Assembly (NCBI RefSeq): GCF_024623065.1
Contig: NZ_JANJZR010000012.1
Span: 1 to 64,000 of the forward strand
Length of the DNA: 64,000 nucleotides
Origin: Bacteroides acidifaciens
Lineage (GTDB): Bacteria; Bacteroidota; Bacteroidia; Bacteroidales; Bacteroidaceae
Direction of reading: 5' to 3'
Shown here: positions 36,275 to 45,462 of the stretch, in pieces
Layout of the letters: each line of letters opens with the position of its first letter
How positions within the stretch are numbered: position 1 is the first letter of the stretch
Position numbers and translations under genes: made by a program
The notes under the pieces: model-generated
The model's database searches: none
What the model saw: only the letters and a program-made list of their open reading frames with translations
What the model was told of the DNA's origin: nothing

Positions 36275-36375
36275 GTGACAGCATACTTTGCTGTCACCAT
36301 GCTGTCACACTGTGCTGTCACACTTTAAACTGGTTATAACCAGTGTGATAGGACATAAACTGTGACAGGTGACAG
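36275..36375. repeat. Cluster of GTGACAG/CTGTCAC words with a 16-bp perfect palindrome
   Basis: GTGACAG occurs at 36275, 36362 and 36369; its complement CTGTCAC at 36291, 36302 and 36315. ACTGGTTATAACCAGT at 36329-36344 is a perfect palindrome. The first pair makes a hairpin TGACAGCA-TACT-TTGCTGTCA. No T run follows that would make a terminator. Confidence 0.8.
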
Positions 36376-36448
36376 ATATTTTTCATTTTTTTATTTTATA
36401 TGTAGGTAAATCTGTTGATACGGGTTGGTCTGTTTCGTTGCAACAAAG

Positions 36449-36500
36449 TAAACTATAGCTTTTAGTTTATATTAACTATAATAATTAGTTTATAAACTAA
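36449..36500 (+). promoter_or_regulatory. Operator dyads of the BlaI-type regulator
   Basis: TTAGTTTATAAACTAA (36485-36500) is a perfect 16-bp palindrome 37 bp before the chosen blaI ATG. A near-copy TAGTTTATATTAACTA lies at 36463-36478 and AAACTATAGCTTTTAGTTT at about 36449-36467. BlaI/MecI repressors bind tandem dyads of this kind in their own promoters, so autoregulation is likely. Confidence 0.75.
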
Positions 36501-36537
36501 AACTTCTCGTTATTTGCATTCATATAAAGATGCAACT

Positions 36538-36906
36538 ATGAAAGGATTAACAGCAAAAGAAGAAGAAATCATGGGATTCTTTTGGAAAAAAGGTCCCTTG
36601 TTCGTAAAAGAAATGTTGGCTTTCTATGAAGAACCGAAGCCGCATTTCAATACATTGTCTACCATTGTACGCGGGCTGGAAGAAAAAGGCTTTCTGGCTC
36701 ATACTGTGTTTGGTAATACCTATCAATACTATCCTATTGTAAGTGAGGAGGAGTTTCGTAAAGGTACGCTTCGGAATGTAATCAGTAAGTATTTCAATAA
36801 CTCCTACTTGAGTGCAGTTTCATCCTTGGTCAAGGAAGAAGACATTTCTTTGGACGAGCTCAGGCAACTGATTCGGGAGGTGGAGAAAGCCGGAAAGGAA
36901 AGTTAA
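36538..36906 (+). CDS. BlaI/MecI-family transcriptional repressor
   Basis: The 122-residue winged-helix regulator starts MKGLTAKEEEIMGFFWKKGP, the usual BlaI opening; an in-frame start eight codons earlier is less likely. The recognition region is FNTLSTIVRGLEEKGFLAH (about 39-57), followed by the wing and a C-terminal dimerisation part with YFNNSYLSAVSSLVKEEDIS, where BlaI proteins are cleaved. It is followed after 32 bp by an M56 peptidase-receptor gene. The pair resembles BlaI/BlaR1 without a beta-lactamase gene next to it, so the inducing signal is unknown. Confidence 0.93.
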   Translation: MKGLTAKEEEIMGFFWKKGPLFVKEMLAFYEEPKPHFNTLSTIVRGLEEKGFLAHTVFGNTYQYYPIVSEEEFRKGTLRNVISKYFNNSYLSAVSSLVKEEDISLDELRQLIREVEKAGKES

Positions 36907-36938
36907 TCGGGAAAATATATAATTCAGGGAGCTGTACT

Positions 36939-39254
36939 ATGGGAACATTTTTCGTTTATGTCTTGAAATCGTCTGTTTGTCTTGCCATGTTTTACCTGTT
37001 TTTCAGGATATTGCTTAGCAAGGAAACTTTTCATCGTTTTAATCGTATCGCTTTGTTGGGAATCTTGTTCTTGTCCTTGTTGCTTCCTTGGGTCGAAGTG
37101 ACAACCGGTCGTCAGATGGAAGTGCAGCAAACGATGCTTACCTTGGAACATTTATTGCAAAAGACGGAGACGACATCATCCATTGTTGCCGATGAGGCGG
37201 GTATAACTTCTGAAGCCGTTTCTTTGTCGTGGGTCGAAATCCTGCTGTTTGTCTATGGGGGCGGCATTGTCTTTTTTACTTGTCGCCATTTATATTCGTT
37301 GGTCTGTCTTTTCAGGTTGATACGTTCCGGCAGGCAGGAAAAGTGGGAAAACGGGACAATACTTGTGGTCCATCGGCAGGCGATAGCTCCGTTCAGTTGG
37401 ATGAAGTATATCGTTATCAGCCGGAAGGATTTGGAGGAGAACGGACGCGAAATCCTGATTCATGAAGCGGCGCATATCCGCCACCGGCATTCTATCGACT
37501 TGCTGATAGCCGATGTCTGCGTGTTTTTCCAGTGGTTCAATCCCGGTGCATGGCTGTTGAAGCAGGAATTGCAGAATATTCACGAATATGAAGCGGACGA
37601 GACTGTCATCAACGAAGGAGTCAATGCCAAAGATTATCAACTATTATTAATAAAAAAAGCCGTTGGCACAAGGCTCTACTCTATGGCCAACAGCTTTAAT
37701 CACAGTAAACTTAAAAAACGTATCACTATGATGTTAAAAGAAAAATCAAGTCCGTGGGCACGGATGAAGTATTTGTATGTACTTCCGTTGGCGGCTGTTG
37801 CCGTAACTGCTTTTGCCCGTCCTGAAATCTCGGAGAAAGTGGAAGAGATTTCAGCAGTCAAAGTTAATGATTTGGTGGAAATTGTGCAAGAAAAGGTGTT
37901 GCAAGATAGCGTGCGTGTGCCGAAAAAGGCGGTTTCTACGAAGGCTGTATGCGTTGGAGGAAATGCGGAGTCCGCCAAAGAAGAAGTGGCTGTTTTTGTG
38001 GCGGTGGAACAGATGCCGGAATATCCCGGCGGCATGGAAGCGCTGCAAAAGTATTTGGAAGAGAGAGTGGCAGGCTCTCCTGTGAAAGGTGAAGCAGGTG
38101 GAGTGGTAACGATCGGTTTCACAGTCACTGAAACCGGAAAAGTAACCAATGTGCAAGTTCTTGAATCTGACCAACCTTCGTTGAACAAGGAAGCCGAAAG
38201 GATCGTTAGTGAAATGCCGGACTGGATTCCGGGAAAGCAACGTGGTAAGCCTGTTTCTGTGAAGTATTCTGTTCCTGTAAGATTCGGTAATATCAGGTTT
38301 GGATGGGATAAACAACAGCTGATTCTTGTTGACGGTAAGGAAATCAGCATGAATGCTATGAAAAAGATGAATCCGTCAGAGATAGAGAGTGTGTCTGTAC
38401 TGAAAGATAGCGCTTCTGTAAGAATATATGGCAAACGTGGCGAAAATGGAGTGATTCTTGTGACTACCAAGAAGTCGGATACGACAACACAGTGTGATTC
38501 TCCTAAAGTGGATAATCAGGAAAACGTGGTACCCGATTTTCAAGTTAGTGGGACTGTCGTTGACGAGCAGGGGCGTCCGAAAGCAGGTGTGAGCATACTT
38601 GTGCCTAATACGACTTATGGCACAATCACGTATAGAGGCGGTCATTTCAGTCTGAAAGCTATAAAGGGTGGTAGCCTGCTGTTTTCGTTTACCGGATACA
38701 AATCCGTGAAAGTTCCCGTAAGTGCTACAATGTCAGTGCGGATGGAGCAGGAAGTGGTGAAACTATTGCCGGAAACTACAAGTCGGCTGACGAGGATTAA
38801 AAGTACAGGCTCTAATGGTCTTATCAGTGGCAGCAGTGTTCATGGAATAAAAAATGGCGAAGAGCCTTTGATTATTATTGACGGGAAGGAAGCGTTGGAA
38901 AAGGATGCTCTGTCCAAACTTGCTCCCGATCATATCAAAAGTCTCTCTATACTGAAAGATAAATCGGCTACGGCTGTTTATGGGGAAAAAGGAAAGGATG
39001 GAGTAATTATTATAGAAATGCTGACGGACGAGGAATTTCAGGCTAAAAAGAATAATCCGAAAGGTTCCTATGCTAATGCATGGCAATTGGCGGAACATGC
39101 AGCGAAAGATATGTTGGGAGAAGTTATATATCTTTTGGATGGGAAAGAAGTACATGCGGGCATATTAGAAACTATGTCAGCTGAGAGCATTAAAACTGCA
39201 TCTGCGGAAAATGTTGATGGCAAGGTTGTTATTCGTTTAGTGAGTAAAAAGTAA
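36939..39254 (+). CDS. BlaR1-like M56 membrane metallopeptidase with TonB-C and repeated plug-like modules
   Basis: The 771-residue protein has three N-terminal membrane segments and a zinc-peptidase motif HEAAH (175-179), with a fourth segment near KYLYVLPLAAVAVTAFA. The periplasmic part is unusual. It has a TonB C-terminal domain (MPEYPGGMEAL to VPVRFGN), then a TonB-plug-like segment (IESVSVLKDSASVRIYGKRG, then ENGVILVTTK). A carboxypeptidase-regulatory-like domain (FQVSGTVVDEQGRPKAGVSI), a second plug-like segment (IKSLSILKDKSATAVYGEKG) and a third degenerate one (VIYLLDGKEVHAG) follow. It probably senses an envelope signal and cleaves or frees the BlaI repressor. Partner transporters are unknown. 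Confidence 0.88.
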   Translation: MGTFFVYVLKSSVCLAMFYLFFRILLSKETFHRFNRIALLGILFLSLLLPWVEVTTGRQMEVQQTMLTLEHLLQKTETTSSIVADEAGITSEAVSLSWVEILLFVYGGGIVFFTCRHLYSLVCLFRLIRSGRQEKWENGTILVVHRQAIAPFSWMKYIVISRKDLEENGREILIHEAAHIRHRHSIDLLIADVCVFFQWFNPGAWLLKQELQNIHEYEADETVINEGVNAKDYQLLLIKKAVGTRLYSMANSFNHSKLKKRITMMLKEKSSPWARMKYLYVLPLAAVAVTAFARPEISEKVEEISAVKVNDLVEIVQEKVLQDSVRVPKKAVSTKAVCVGGNAESAKEEVAVFVAVEQMPEYPGGMEALQKYLEERVAGSPVKGEAGGVVTIGFTVTETGKVTNVQVLESDQPSLNKEAERIVSEMPDWIPGKQRGKPVSVKYSVPVRFGNIRFGWDKQQLILVDGKEISMNAMKKMNPSEIESVSVLKDSASVRIYGKRGENGVILVTTKKSDTTTQCDSPKVDNQENVVPDFQVSGTVVDEQGRPKAGVSILVPNTTYGTITYRGGHFSLKAIKGGSLLFSFTGYKSVKVPVSATMSVRMEQEVVKLLPETTSRLTRIKSTGSNGLISGSSVHGIKNGEEPLIIIDGKEALEKDALSKLAPDHIKSLSILKDKSATAVYGEKGKDGVIIIEMLTDEEFQAKKNNPKGSYANAWQLAEHAAKDMLGEVIYLLDGKEVHAGILETMSAESIKTASAENVDGKVVIRLVSKK

Positions 39255-39266
39255 GATAGTCGAAGG

Positions 39267-40166
39267 CTACGATAAAGACTGGCGGAGGTATGCAAATATC
39301 TCCGCTTCTTGTTCCGGGTGGAACCAGCGTATTTCTTCATCCCGTTTGAACCAAGTCATCTGCTTGCGTGAATAAATACGTGAGTTCTGTTTTATCTTTT
39401 CGATGGCAAACGATAGTTCCCACTCTCCGTCCAAGTATTTGAACAGTTCCTTGTAGCCTACTGTATTGAGGGAGTTGAGGTGGCGGTAGGGGAGTACGGA
39501 ACGTACCTCTTCCAGCAGTCCCTCTTCCATCATCATATCTACGCGTCGGTTGATGCGGTCGTACAGTTCTTCCCGGTCGCGGGTCAGTCCTATTTTGATG
39601 ATGCGGAAAGGGCGTTCTTTCTTTTGCTGCGTGCGGAAAGAAGTATATGTGCGTCCCGTCATATAGCAGATTTCCAGTGCATGAATCACTCGTTTGGGAT
39701 TCTTTAAATCTACAATACGATAATATTCCGGGTCCAATAAGCGGAGTTCCGCGCAGAGTTGTTCGAGTCCTTCTTCCTCATATTTCTGCAACATGAGTTG
39801 GCGGGTTTCTGCATCAACGGTAGGAATGTCGTCAATACCTTTGCAGATAGCATCAACATACATCATCGAGCCGCCGGTAAGAACCACGACTTCATGTTGG
39901 ATAAATAATTTTTCAAGGATTTCCAGTGCTTCCGCTTCGTATTGGGCGGCACTGTAATAATCTGTAAGATGAAGCGTACCGACCAGGTGATGAGGTACAC
40001 GTGCCAATTGTTCGGGAGTAGGCGCTGCCGTACCTATTTTTAATTCAGCATAAAGTTGCCGCGAATCAGCAGATACAATGCTTGTCCGGAAATTCTCTGC
40101 TATCCGTAGACTCAATTCGGTTTTCCCTACGCCGGTAGGCCCTATAAGAACAATGAGAGTAGGCAA
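39267..40166 (-). CDS. miaA: tRNA dimethylallyltransferase
   Basis: The 299-residue enzyme adds a dimethylallyl group to A37 of tRNAs reading UNN codons. It shows the P-loop [16 protein letters not shown] at the N-terminus, [16 protein letters not shown] (DSRQ motif), [28 protein letters not shown], and [15 protein letters not shown] with [11 protein letters not shown] near the end. All core motifs are present at the normal family length. It converges on the M56 gene with a 12-bp gap. A heptamer-repeat hairpin lies just upstream of its start. Confidence 0.96.
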   Translation of the reverse strand: MPTLIVLIGPTGVGKTELSLRIAENFRTSIVSADSRQLYAELKIGTAAPTPEQLARVPHHLVGTLHLTDYYSAAQYEAEALEILEKLFIQHEVVVLTGGSMMYVDAICKGIDDIPTVDAETRQLMLQKYEEEGLEQLCAELRLLDPEYYRIVDLKNPKRVIHALEICYMTGRTYTSFRTQQKKERPFRIIKIGLTRDREELYDRINRRVDMMMEEGLLEEVRSVLPYRHLNSLNTVGYKELFKYLDGEWELSFAIEKIKQNSRIYSRKQMTWFKRDEEIRWFHPEQEAEIFAYLRQSLS

Positions 40167-40171
40167 TGGAC

Positions 40172-40279
40172 TTAAGTGATTAGTGATTAATGATTAGTGA
40201 TTAATGATTAGTGATTAGTAATTAATGCAATACGAATATCTGTGCAGCGTTAATCATTAATCACTAACCACTAATCGTT
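40172..40279. repeat. Heptamer repeat GTGATTA/ATGATTA with inverted arm
   Basis: From about 40175, GTGATTA and ATGATTA alternate for seven copies to about 40226. After a 22-bp loop, the complementary arm GTTAATCATTAATCACTAAC, then CACTAATCG, runs from 40249 to 40276. A related shorter element lies at 45402-45462. Such TTAGTGA repeats recur between Bacteroides genes in my memory. It separates miaA from the preceding gene and could attenuate read-through. Confidence 0.75.
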
Positions 40280-40282
40280 AAA

Positions 40283-40837
40283 TTAAAATTTATCTTCTTC
40301 GAATGACCCGCCTGTGTCGCCACCAATATCGAATCCTTCCTGGTCGAAGTCTTCCATATCAAAATCTTGGTCTCCATAGAAGTTTTCGTCTAAGTCGAGA
40401 GAGCCGCCGGCAGCAGCCATTTCTTCAAAGTCGACCGTTTGTTTGGGAGCTTCCCCTGATTTCTTGGTGCATTTGGCACCTTTCATTTCCTTTCCGGTAA
40501 TGATTTCAGATAACTCGATGAAGAAACAACGCTCTGTCATGTAATCGAATATATACAGCAGTTTTTGCTTTTCATCTTCTACCAGCTCGTTGATAGGAGT
40601 TTCTTTCATTATCCAGCTGTCCATTTCCGGGTTGTCGTCCATTTCTTCCAAAGTCACTTCCTTTTCTTTTTCCCAATCATCATCGCAGATAAAGAATGAA
40701 GTCATCTGGTCGTTTGCGTACCCGACTGATTTCAGTATTGTCTCATGGAAGTCTAAGAAAGTTGCTTCCGGGTCAATTTGTATTTCTCTGACAAAATCGT
40801 CAACTTCATCAGATATGATAGTAAATCTGTATATCAT
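40283..40837 (-). CDS. PRiA4_ORF3-like protein
   Basis: The 184-residue soluble protein begins IYRFTIISDEVDDFVREIQI, then FLDFHETILKSVGYANDQM and FFICDDDW, the fold pattern of the plasmid pRiA4b ORF-3-like family. A strongly acidic C-terminus (about 145-184, FYGDQDFDMEDFDQEGFD) follows. The molecular role of the family is not known. Despite the plasmid-derived family name, there are no signs of mobility here: it follows lpxA by 21 bp on the same strand and looks like a stable operon member. Confidence 0.75.
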   Translation of the reverse strand: MIYRFTIISDEVDDFVREIQIDPEATFLDFHETILKSVGYANDQMTSFFICDDDWEKEKEVTLEEMDDNPEMDSWIMKETPINELVEDEKQKLLYIFDYMTERCFFIELSEIITGKEMKGAKCTKKSGEAPKQTVDFEEMAAAGGSLDLDENFYGDQDFDMEDFDQEGFDIGGDTGGSFEEDKF

Positions 40838-40858
40838 AATATGACTATTTTGAACTGT

Positions 40859-41626
40859 TTATTTAATAATACCACGTTCTGAGTTACGGATGAAGCCGAT
40901 GATGTAGTCGATTTCAGGACTCTTTTCGAATTCATCTTCAATTTTCTTTAATGCTTCTGTCGTGTTTAATCCACTTTGGTAGATGATACGATAGGCATTG
41001 TGAATGTTTTCAATTACTTCATTGGCAAAACCACGACGGCGCAAGCCGATAATGTTGATTCCACTGAAAGCGATTGGTTCGCGTCCTGCAATGATATAAG
41101 GAGGAATATCTTTGCTGAAACGGCATCCGCCCTGAATCATCACATGGCTTCCTACATGGCAAAACTGATGCATCAGGACATTGGCACTCACTATTGCGTT
41201 ATCGTCAATAACGATTTCGCCTGCCATCTTGGTAGAATTTCCTATAATACATCCGTTTCCGACTAATGCGTCATGTGCCACATGCACACCTTCCATCAAT
41301 AAGTTGTTATTTCCCACAATCGTGCGCCCTTTAGCTGCCGTGCCACGGTTAATAGTCACGTTTTCGCGAATCAGGTTGTTATCCCCGATTTCGGCTGTCG
41401 ATTCTTCTCCGCGAAATTTCAGGTCTTGCGGAATAGCACCGATAACGGCACCCGGAAAAATCGTATTTCCATTACCAATACGTGAGCCATATAAAATATT
41501 GGCATTAGCCATAATTTTATTGTTGTCACCGATAACCACGTTTTTATCTATGAATACAAAAGGCGCAATTTCTACATTTTCCCCGATTTTAGCTTCAGGA
41601 TGAACATACGCTAAAGGACTTATCAT
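40859..41626 (-). CDS. lpxA: UDP-N-acetylglucosamine acyltransferase
   Basis: The 255-residue enzyme attaches the first 3-hydroxyacyl chain to UDP-GlcNAc in lipid A synthesis. It begins MISPLAYVHPEAKIGENVEI and shows left-handed beta-helix hexapeptide repeats through residue about 190 (IGDNNKIMANANI, VGNNNLLMEGVHVAHDALVG with the catalytic His). A helical C-terminus follows. An in-frame TTG at 41638 would add four residues, but the ATG at 41626 has GGAAA five bases upstream. It is 19 bp after the lpxC-fabZ gene in the lipid A cluster. Confidence 0.95.
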   Translation of the reverse strand: MISPLAYVHPEAKIGENVEIAPFVFIDKNVVIGDNNKIMANANILYGSRIGNGNTIFPGAVIGAIPQDLKFRGEESTAEIGDNNLIRENVTINRGTAAKGRTIVGNNNLLMEGVHVAHDALVGNGCIIGNSTKMAGEIVIDDNAIVSANVLMHQFCHVGSHVMIQGGCRFSKDIPPYIIAGREPIAFSGINIIGLRRRGFANEVIENIHNAYRIIYQSGLNTTEALKKIEDEFEKSPEIDYIIGFIRNSERGIIK

Positions 41627-41645
41627 TTGAATTTCCAATTGTTGA

Positions 41646-43031
41646 TTACTTGTTTTTTACTATTTGTGCCATGAATTCTGCTTCGCAAACTACTTTTTCT
41701 CCAACGAATGCGTAACCTTTCATAGTGGAGATACCACGACGGATAGGTGCTAATAATTCCACGCGGAATATCAGCGTATCTCCCGGCACTACCTTTTGGC
41801 GGAACTTCACACCGTCTATCTTCATGAAATAAGTAGAGTAACGTTCCGGTTCGTCAACAGAGTTGAGAACAAGCAAACCGCCGACTTGCGCCATCGCTTC
41901 TATCTGAAGCACACCTGGCATAACGGGCTCTTGCGGGAAGTGTCCCTGGAAGAAAGGCTCGTTGGCAGTGATATTCTTGACACCTACAATATAGTTGGCT
42001 CCGATTTCAATCACTTTATCTACCAGTTGGAAGGGATAGCGGTGCGGCAACAGTTCGCGGATACGGTTTACATCCATTATCGGCGCACGGTTGCAGTCAT
42101 AGCTTGGAGCCTGTATTTCGTGCAGACGGATTTCTTTCCGCATCTGGCGGGCGAATTTATTGTTGATGGTGTGTCCCGGGCGGGTAGCGATGATGCGTCC
42201 TTTAATCGGTTTGCCGATTAAAGCAAGGTCACCGATAACGTCCAGAAGTTTGTGGCGGGCACATTCGTTCGGCCAGACCAATGGCTTGTGGTTGATATAA
42301 CCTAATTCGTTGGCATCCATGTGGGGAACTCCCATGACGTCTGCCAGCTGGTCGAAGTTTTCCTGCGACATCTTGCGTTCGTAGATTACGATTGCATTAT
42401 CCAAGTCCCCCCCCTTGATTAATCCCGCGGAGAGAAGCGGCTCTATTTCGCGGACAAAGACGAATGTACGGCTGGCAGCCACTTCGTCTTTGAATTTATG
42501 CATATCTTCAAGTGTAGCAAACTGGTTCGGGATAATGGTTGAGTCGTAAGAAACCAGTACATTCAGACTAAAGTTCTCGTCTGGTAATACAATGATAGAA
42601 GAACCGGTTGATTCGTCCCGGAATTCAATCTTTGACTTGATGATATAAAAGTCTTTGACAGCATTTTGTTCTACTGTTCCTACACGTTCTATTTCTTGTA
42701 CATAATATTGTGCACTACCATCTAAAATCGGAAACTCCGGGCCGTTTACCTGGATAAGGCAGTTGTCGATGCCCAATGCGTAAAGGGCTGCCATACCATG
42801 TTCGACGGTGCTTACTTTGACTCCATTCTTCGACAACACAGTACCACGGGTGGTTTCTATCACGTTGTCGGCTACTGCATCGATAGTTGGTTGTCCTTCT
42901 ACGTCAATTCGCTGGATTTTATATCCATGATTGTCCGGAGCAGGATTAAATGTAACAGTGAGGTCAAGTCCAGTGTGAAGACCTTTCCCGCTCAGTGAAA
43001 AGCTATCTTTCAGCGTTTTTTGTTTCAGCAT
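41646..43031 (-). CDS. lpxC-fabZ: Bifunctional UDP-3-O-acyl-GlcNAc deacetylase / 3-hydroxyacyl-ACP dehydratase
   Basis: The 461-residue protein fuses two enzymes. Residues 1 to about 310 are LpxC, the zinc deacetylase that commits lipid A synthesis, with TVEHGMAALYALGIDNC and the downstream HKLLDVIGDLALIGKPIKG block. Residues about 320-461 are FabZ, with LLPHRYPFQLVDKVIEIG and the hot-dog catalytic motif QGHFPQEPVMPGVLQIEAMA. The fusion is usual in Bacteroidetes and ties lipid A flux to fatty-acid supply. It lies 3 bp after lpxD and 19 bp before lpxA. Confidence 0.96.
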   Translation of the reverse strand: MLKQKTLKDSFSLSGKGLHTGLDLTVTFNPAPDNHGYKIQRIDVEGQPTIDAVADNVIETTRGTVLSKNGVKVSTVEHGMAALYALGIDNCLIQVNGPEFPILDGSAQYYVQEIERVGTVEQNAVKDFYIIKSKIEFRDESTGSSIIVLPDENFSLNVLVSYDSTIIPNQFATLEDMHKFKDEVAASRTFVFVREIEPLLSAGLIKGGDLDNAIVIYERKMSQENFDQLADVMGVPHMDANELGYINHKPLVWPNECARHKLLDVIGDLALIGKPIKGRIIATRPGHTINNKFARQMRKEIRLHEIQAPSYDCNRAPIMDVNRIRELLPHRYPFQLVDKVIEIGANYIVGVKNITANEPFFQGHFPQEPVMPGVLQIEAMAQVGGLLVLNSVDEPERYSTYFMKIDGVKFRQKVVPGDTLIFRVELLAPIRRGISTMKGYAFVGEKVVCEAEFMAQIVKNK

Positions 43032-43034
43032 TGG

Positions 43035-44075
43035 TTACTTATTTAATAGTTGTTTTAATTCTTCGATTTCTTTGCGCAGGTTACGCAGTTCTTTCTGCAT
43101 ATCCGGCAGGCTCCTCTGCACAACAGATGCCTTGAAATATTGTTTAGGGTCCATAGGAGGAGTTCCGATAAGCTGGCTGCCCGATTTAATATCTCCGGGT
43201 ACGCCGGATTGTGCGCCCAAACTTACTTTATCGCCTATTTTTGAATGTCCGGCTATACCTACTTGCCCGCCGAACATACACCATTCTCCTATTTTTGTAG
43301 AACCGGCAATGCCCACTTGTGCAGCCATTACGGTATGGGAACCCACTTCGTCATTATGGGCTATCTGCACCAGATTATCTATTTTGACACCGCTATGTAT
43401 GATGGTAGCTCCCATTGTAGCACGGTCTACACAGGTATTGGCGCCTATATCTACTTTATCTTCCAGAATAACGATTCCGATTTGTGGAATCTTGTCGTAT
43501 CCGTCCGAGGTAGGAGCAAAGCCGAATCCGTCGGCTCCGATTACCGCACCCGAGTGCAGGATACATTCATTCCCTATACGGCAATCATGATAAACGTTTA
43601 CATTCGAGTAAAGCAGGCAATTGTTGCCTATTTTCACACCGTCTCCAACGAAAGTATGTGGGTAAATTTGAGTATTATCTCCAATCACAGCGTTTTCGCC
43701 AATGTAGGCAAAAGCACCTATATATACGTTCTCACCAATCTTGGCACTGGGGGCAACAAATGCTAATGAGTCGATACCTTGTTTCTTGGGTTTGCTCATC
43801 TCGTAAAGATTGAGCAGTTTCGCCAGACTCTCGTATGCATTGTCTACTTTGATAAGGGTTGTTTTGATTTCGTGCTCAGGAGTGAAGTCTTTATTAACCA
43901 GGACAATGCTTGATTGTGTCTCATAGATATAAGGTGTATATTTGGGATTTGACAGGAAAGAAATAGCTCCGGGCATTCCCTCTTCTATTTTAGCGAATGT
44001 GTGTACCGTAGCGTTTTCGTCTCCAATGATTTCCCCTTGGATAAATGCTGCAATTTGCTTAGCCGAGAACTCCAT
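43035..44075 (-). CDS. lpxD: UDP-3-O-(3-hydroxyacyl)glucosamine N-acyltransferase
   Basis: The 346-residue enzyme adds the second 3-hydroxyacyl chain in lipid A synthesis. The N-terminal uridine-binding domain (about 1-100, [19 protein letters not shown]) precedes a long left-handed beta-helix of hexapeptide repeats ([20 protein letters not shown], and [11 protein letters not shown] with the catalytic His). The C-terminal helix is [20 protein letters not shown]. Length is normal. It heads the lpxD, lpxC-fabZ, lpxA series and lies 82 bp after the HD-hydrolase gene. Confidence 0.96.
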   Translation of the reverse strand: MEFSAKQIAAFIQGEIIGDENATVHTFAKIEEGMPGAISFLSNPKYTPYIYETQSSIVLVNKDFTPEHEIKTTLIKVDNAYESLAKLLNLYEMSKPKKQGIDSLAFVAPSAKIGENVYIGAFAYIGENAVIGDNTQIYPHTFVGDGVKIGNNCLLYSNVNVYHDCRIGNECILHSGAVIGADGFGFAPTSDGYDKIPQIGIVILEDKVDIGANTCVDRATMGATIIHSGVKIDNLVQIAHNDEVGSHTVMAAQVGIAGSTKIGEWCMFGGQVGIAGHSKIGDKVSLGAQSGVPGDIKSGSQLIGTPPMDPKQYFKASVVQRSLPDMQKELRNLRKEIEELKQLLNK

Positions 44076-44157
44076 GTCTTTAATTTAAAATTTAATTAGT
44101 TCACAAATAACGGACTTTTTTTTCAGATTTCCGTGTTATTGCATGAATATTTTATAC

Positions 44158-45387
44158 TTACCTATGTAATCTCTGGTAGCAGAGATAGTATTTCTTTACC
44201 TTTTTGGACAATAACGAGATGTTCAACATGTCCGATGCTTCGGCGATATTTTTGATAGTGCCGTCTTTGTAGATAATGTCAATACTGTCGTCTGCCGGGT
44301 CATACATATTCTTTTCGATGCTGGGGGTAGAAACAAAATAGTTCGCTTCGGAAAGTGTTATGCCTAGTTGCTGGCTGATTTGCAAAGTTAATTCTTTTTT
44401 TCTGTCTTCACCAATCGGTTCCGACGAGATTTCCACTTTAAAGATATTTCGGTTTATCATTCCCATGCTTAAAGTAGAAAGAACCTTATCTGTATGGGTG
44501 CTCCATACTTTCAAGGCTGTCCATATATCGTTATCATCCAGTTGGATGAAATTCTCCAGGCAGTCGGGATTGTTGTGGAACTCCTCAGGAGTAATGTCTT
44601 TGTAAAGGAAAAAGCGCAATGCGGGCGATGCGAACAGTTTCACTCCCTGCGAAGCCAGTTCTTTGGCACGCAAAAGGGCACTGATAAGCATCTTTTCGTA
44701 GGCTACCGAAGTCTTGTGCAGATATACCTGCCAATACATCAAGCGACGTGCCGTGAGGAAATTCTCGATAGAGTAAATCCCTTTGGATTCGATGACAAGA
44801 CGGTCGTCTGCCACGTCGAGCATCTTGATGATTCGTGCCGAGCCGATGTTTCCTTCCGTAACTCCCGTATAGAAACTGTCACGACGAAGATAATCGAGCC
44901 TGTCCATATCCAACTGGCCGCTGACAAGCTGGTGCAGAAAGCGTTTCGGATACTCGTCCTTGAAGATTTGAATGGCAAGGTTGAGTTGGCCGTTCATCTC
45001 CTTGTTCATCCGCTCCATCAGCATAAGGGAAATCTCTTCGTGGGGGATTCCTTTTACAATGGTGTCTTCCAGGACATGGGAGAAAGGGCCGTGACCGATG
45101 TCATGTAGCAGGATGGCAGCTTGTACGGCCTCCGCTTCACTGTCAAAGATGAAGTTTCCTTTCGATGCCAGTTGCGTGATGGCTTCGCTCATCAGATAGA
45201 AAGCTCCCAAAGAGTGCTGGAAGCGCGTGTGTTGAGCGCCGGGATATACCACGGATGAGAGTCCTACCTGTTTGATGCGGGTAAGACGCTGCAAAAGGGG
45301 ATGCCGTACTATATCGTACAGCAACCCCTTCGGTATATTGATGAACCCGAAGACCGGGTCATTGATTATCTTTCTTTCGTAAGGCAC
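44158..45387 (-). CDS. HD-domain phosphohydrolase
   Basis: The 409-residue cytoplasmic protein carries HD-type metal ligands in HTRFQHSLGAFYLM (about 53-66) and ILLHDIGHGPFSHVLED (about 92-108). It continues with QLVSGQLDMDRLDYLRRDSF, as in dGTPase-like HD proteins. It probably hydrolyses a nucleotide phosphate ester; the exact substrate is not evident, and it is shorter than canonical dGTPases. It lies between pyrF (57 bp upstream) and lpxD (82 bp downstream), consistent with one long transcript. Confidence 0.87.
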   Translation of the reverse strand: MPYERKIINDPVFGFINIPKGLLYDIVRHPLLQRLTRIKQVGLSSVVYPGAQHTRFQHSLGAFYLMSEAITQLASKGNFIFDSEAEAVQAAILLHDIGHGPFSHVLEDTIVKGIPHEEISLMLMERMNKEMNGQLNLAIQIFKDEYPKRFLHQLVSGQLDMDRLDYLRRDSFYTGVTEGNIGSARIIKMLDVADDRLVIESKGIYSIENFLTARRLMYWQVYLHKTSVAYEKMLISALLRAKELASQGVKLFASPALRFFLYKDITPEEFHNNPDCLENFIQLDDNDIWTALKVWSTHTDKVLSTLSMGMINRNIFKVEISSEPIGEDRKKELTLQISQQLGITLSEANYFVSTPSIEKNMYDPADDSIDIIYKDGTIKNIAEASDMLNISLLSKKVKKYYLCYQRLHR

Positions 45388-45401
45388 TTTATTAACGGTT
45401 T

Positions 45402-45462
45402 AGTGGTTGGTGATTAGTGGCTGTGCGCAATATGCTGCATAGTGCTAATCGTTAATCACTTT
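45402..45462. repeat. Short element related to the GTGATTA heptamer repeat
   Basis: GGTGATTAGTGGC and GTGCTAATCGTTAATCAC flank a short loop between the HD-hydrolase and pyrF genes. It shares the GTGATTAGTG and CGTTAATCA words with the longer element at 40172-40279 and can fold into a hairpin. Confidence 0.6.

Larger units (their letters stand above)
35894..36448. other. Intergenic stretch between dpp4 and blaI, filled with repeats
   Basis: This divergent gap has no credible gene. It holds an eight-unit 22-bp palindrome array (36034-36209), then a cluster of GTGACAG/CTGTCAC words and a 16-bp palindrome (36275-36375). The first 140 bases (35894-36033) and 36376-36448 show nothing recognisable. 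Confidence 0.75.

Noticed and set aside
40283..40837. Plasmid or transposon remnant suggested by the PRiA4_ORF3 family name
   Set aside because: No inverted repeats, transposase or composition change nearby; the gene fits the operon spacing.
41646..43031. LpxC-FabZ fusion as a novelty
   Set aside because: This fusion is the normal state in Bacteroidetes.
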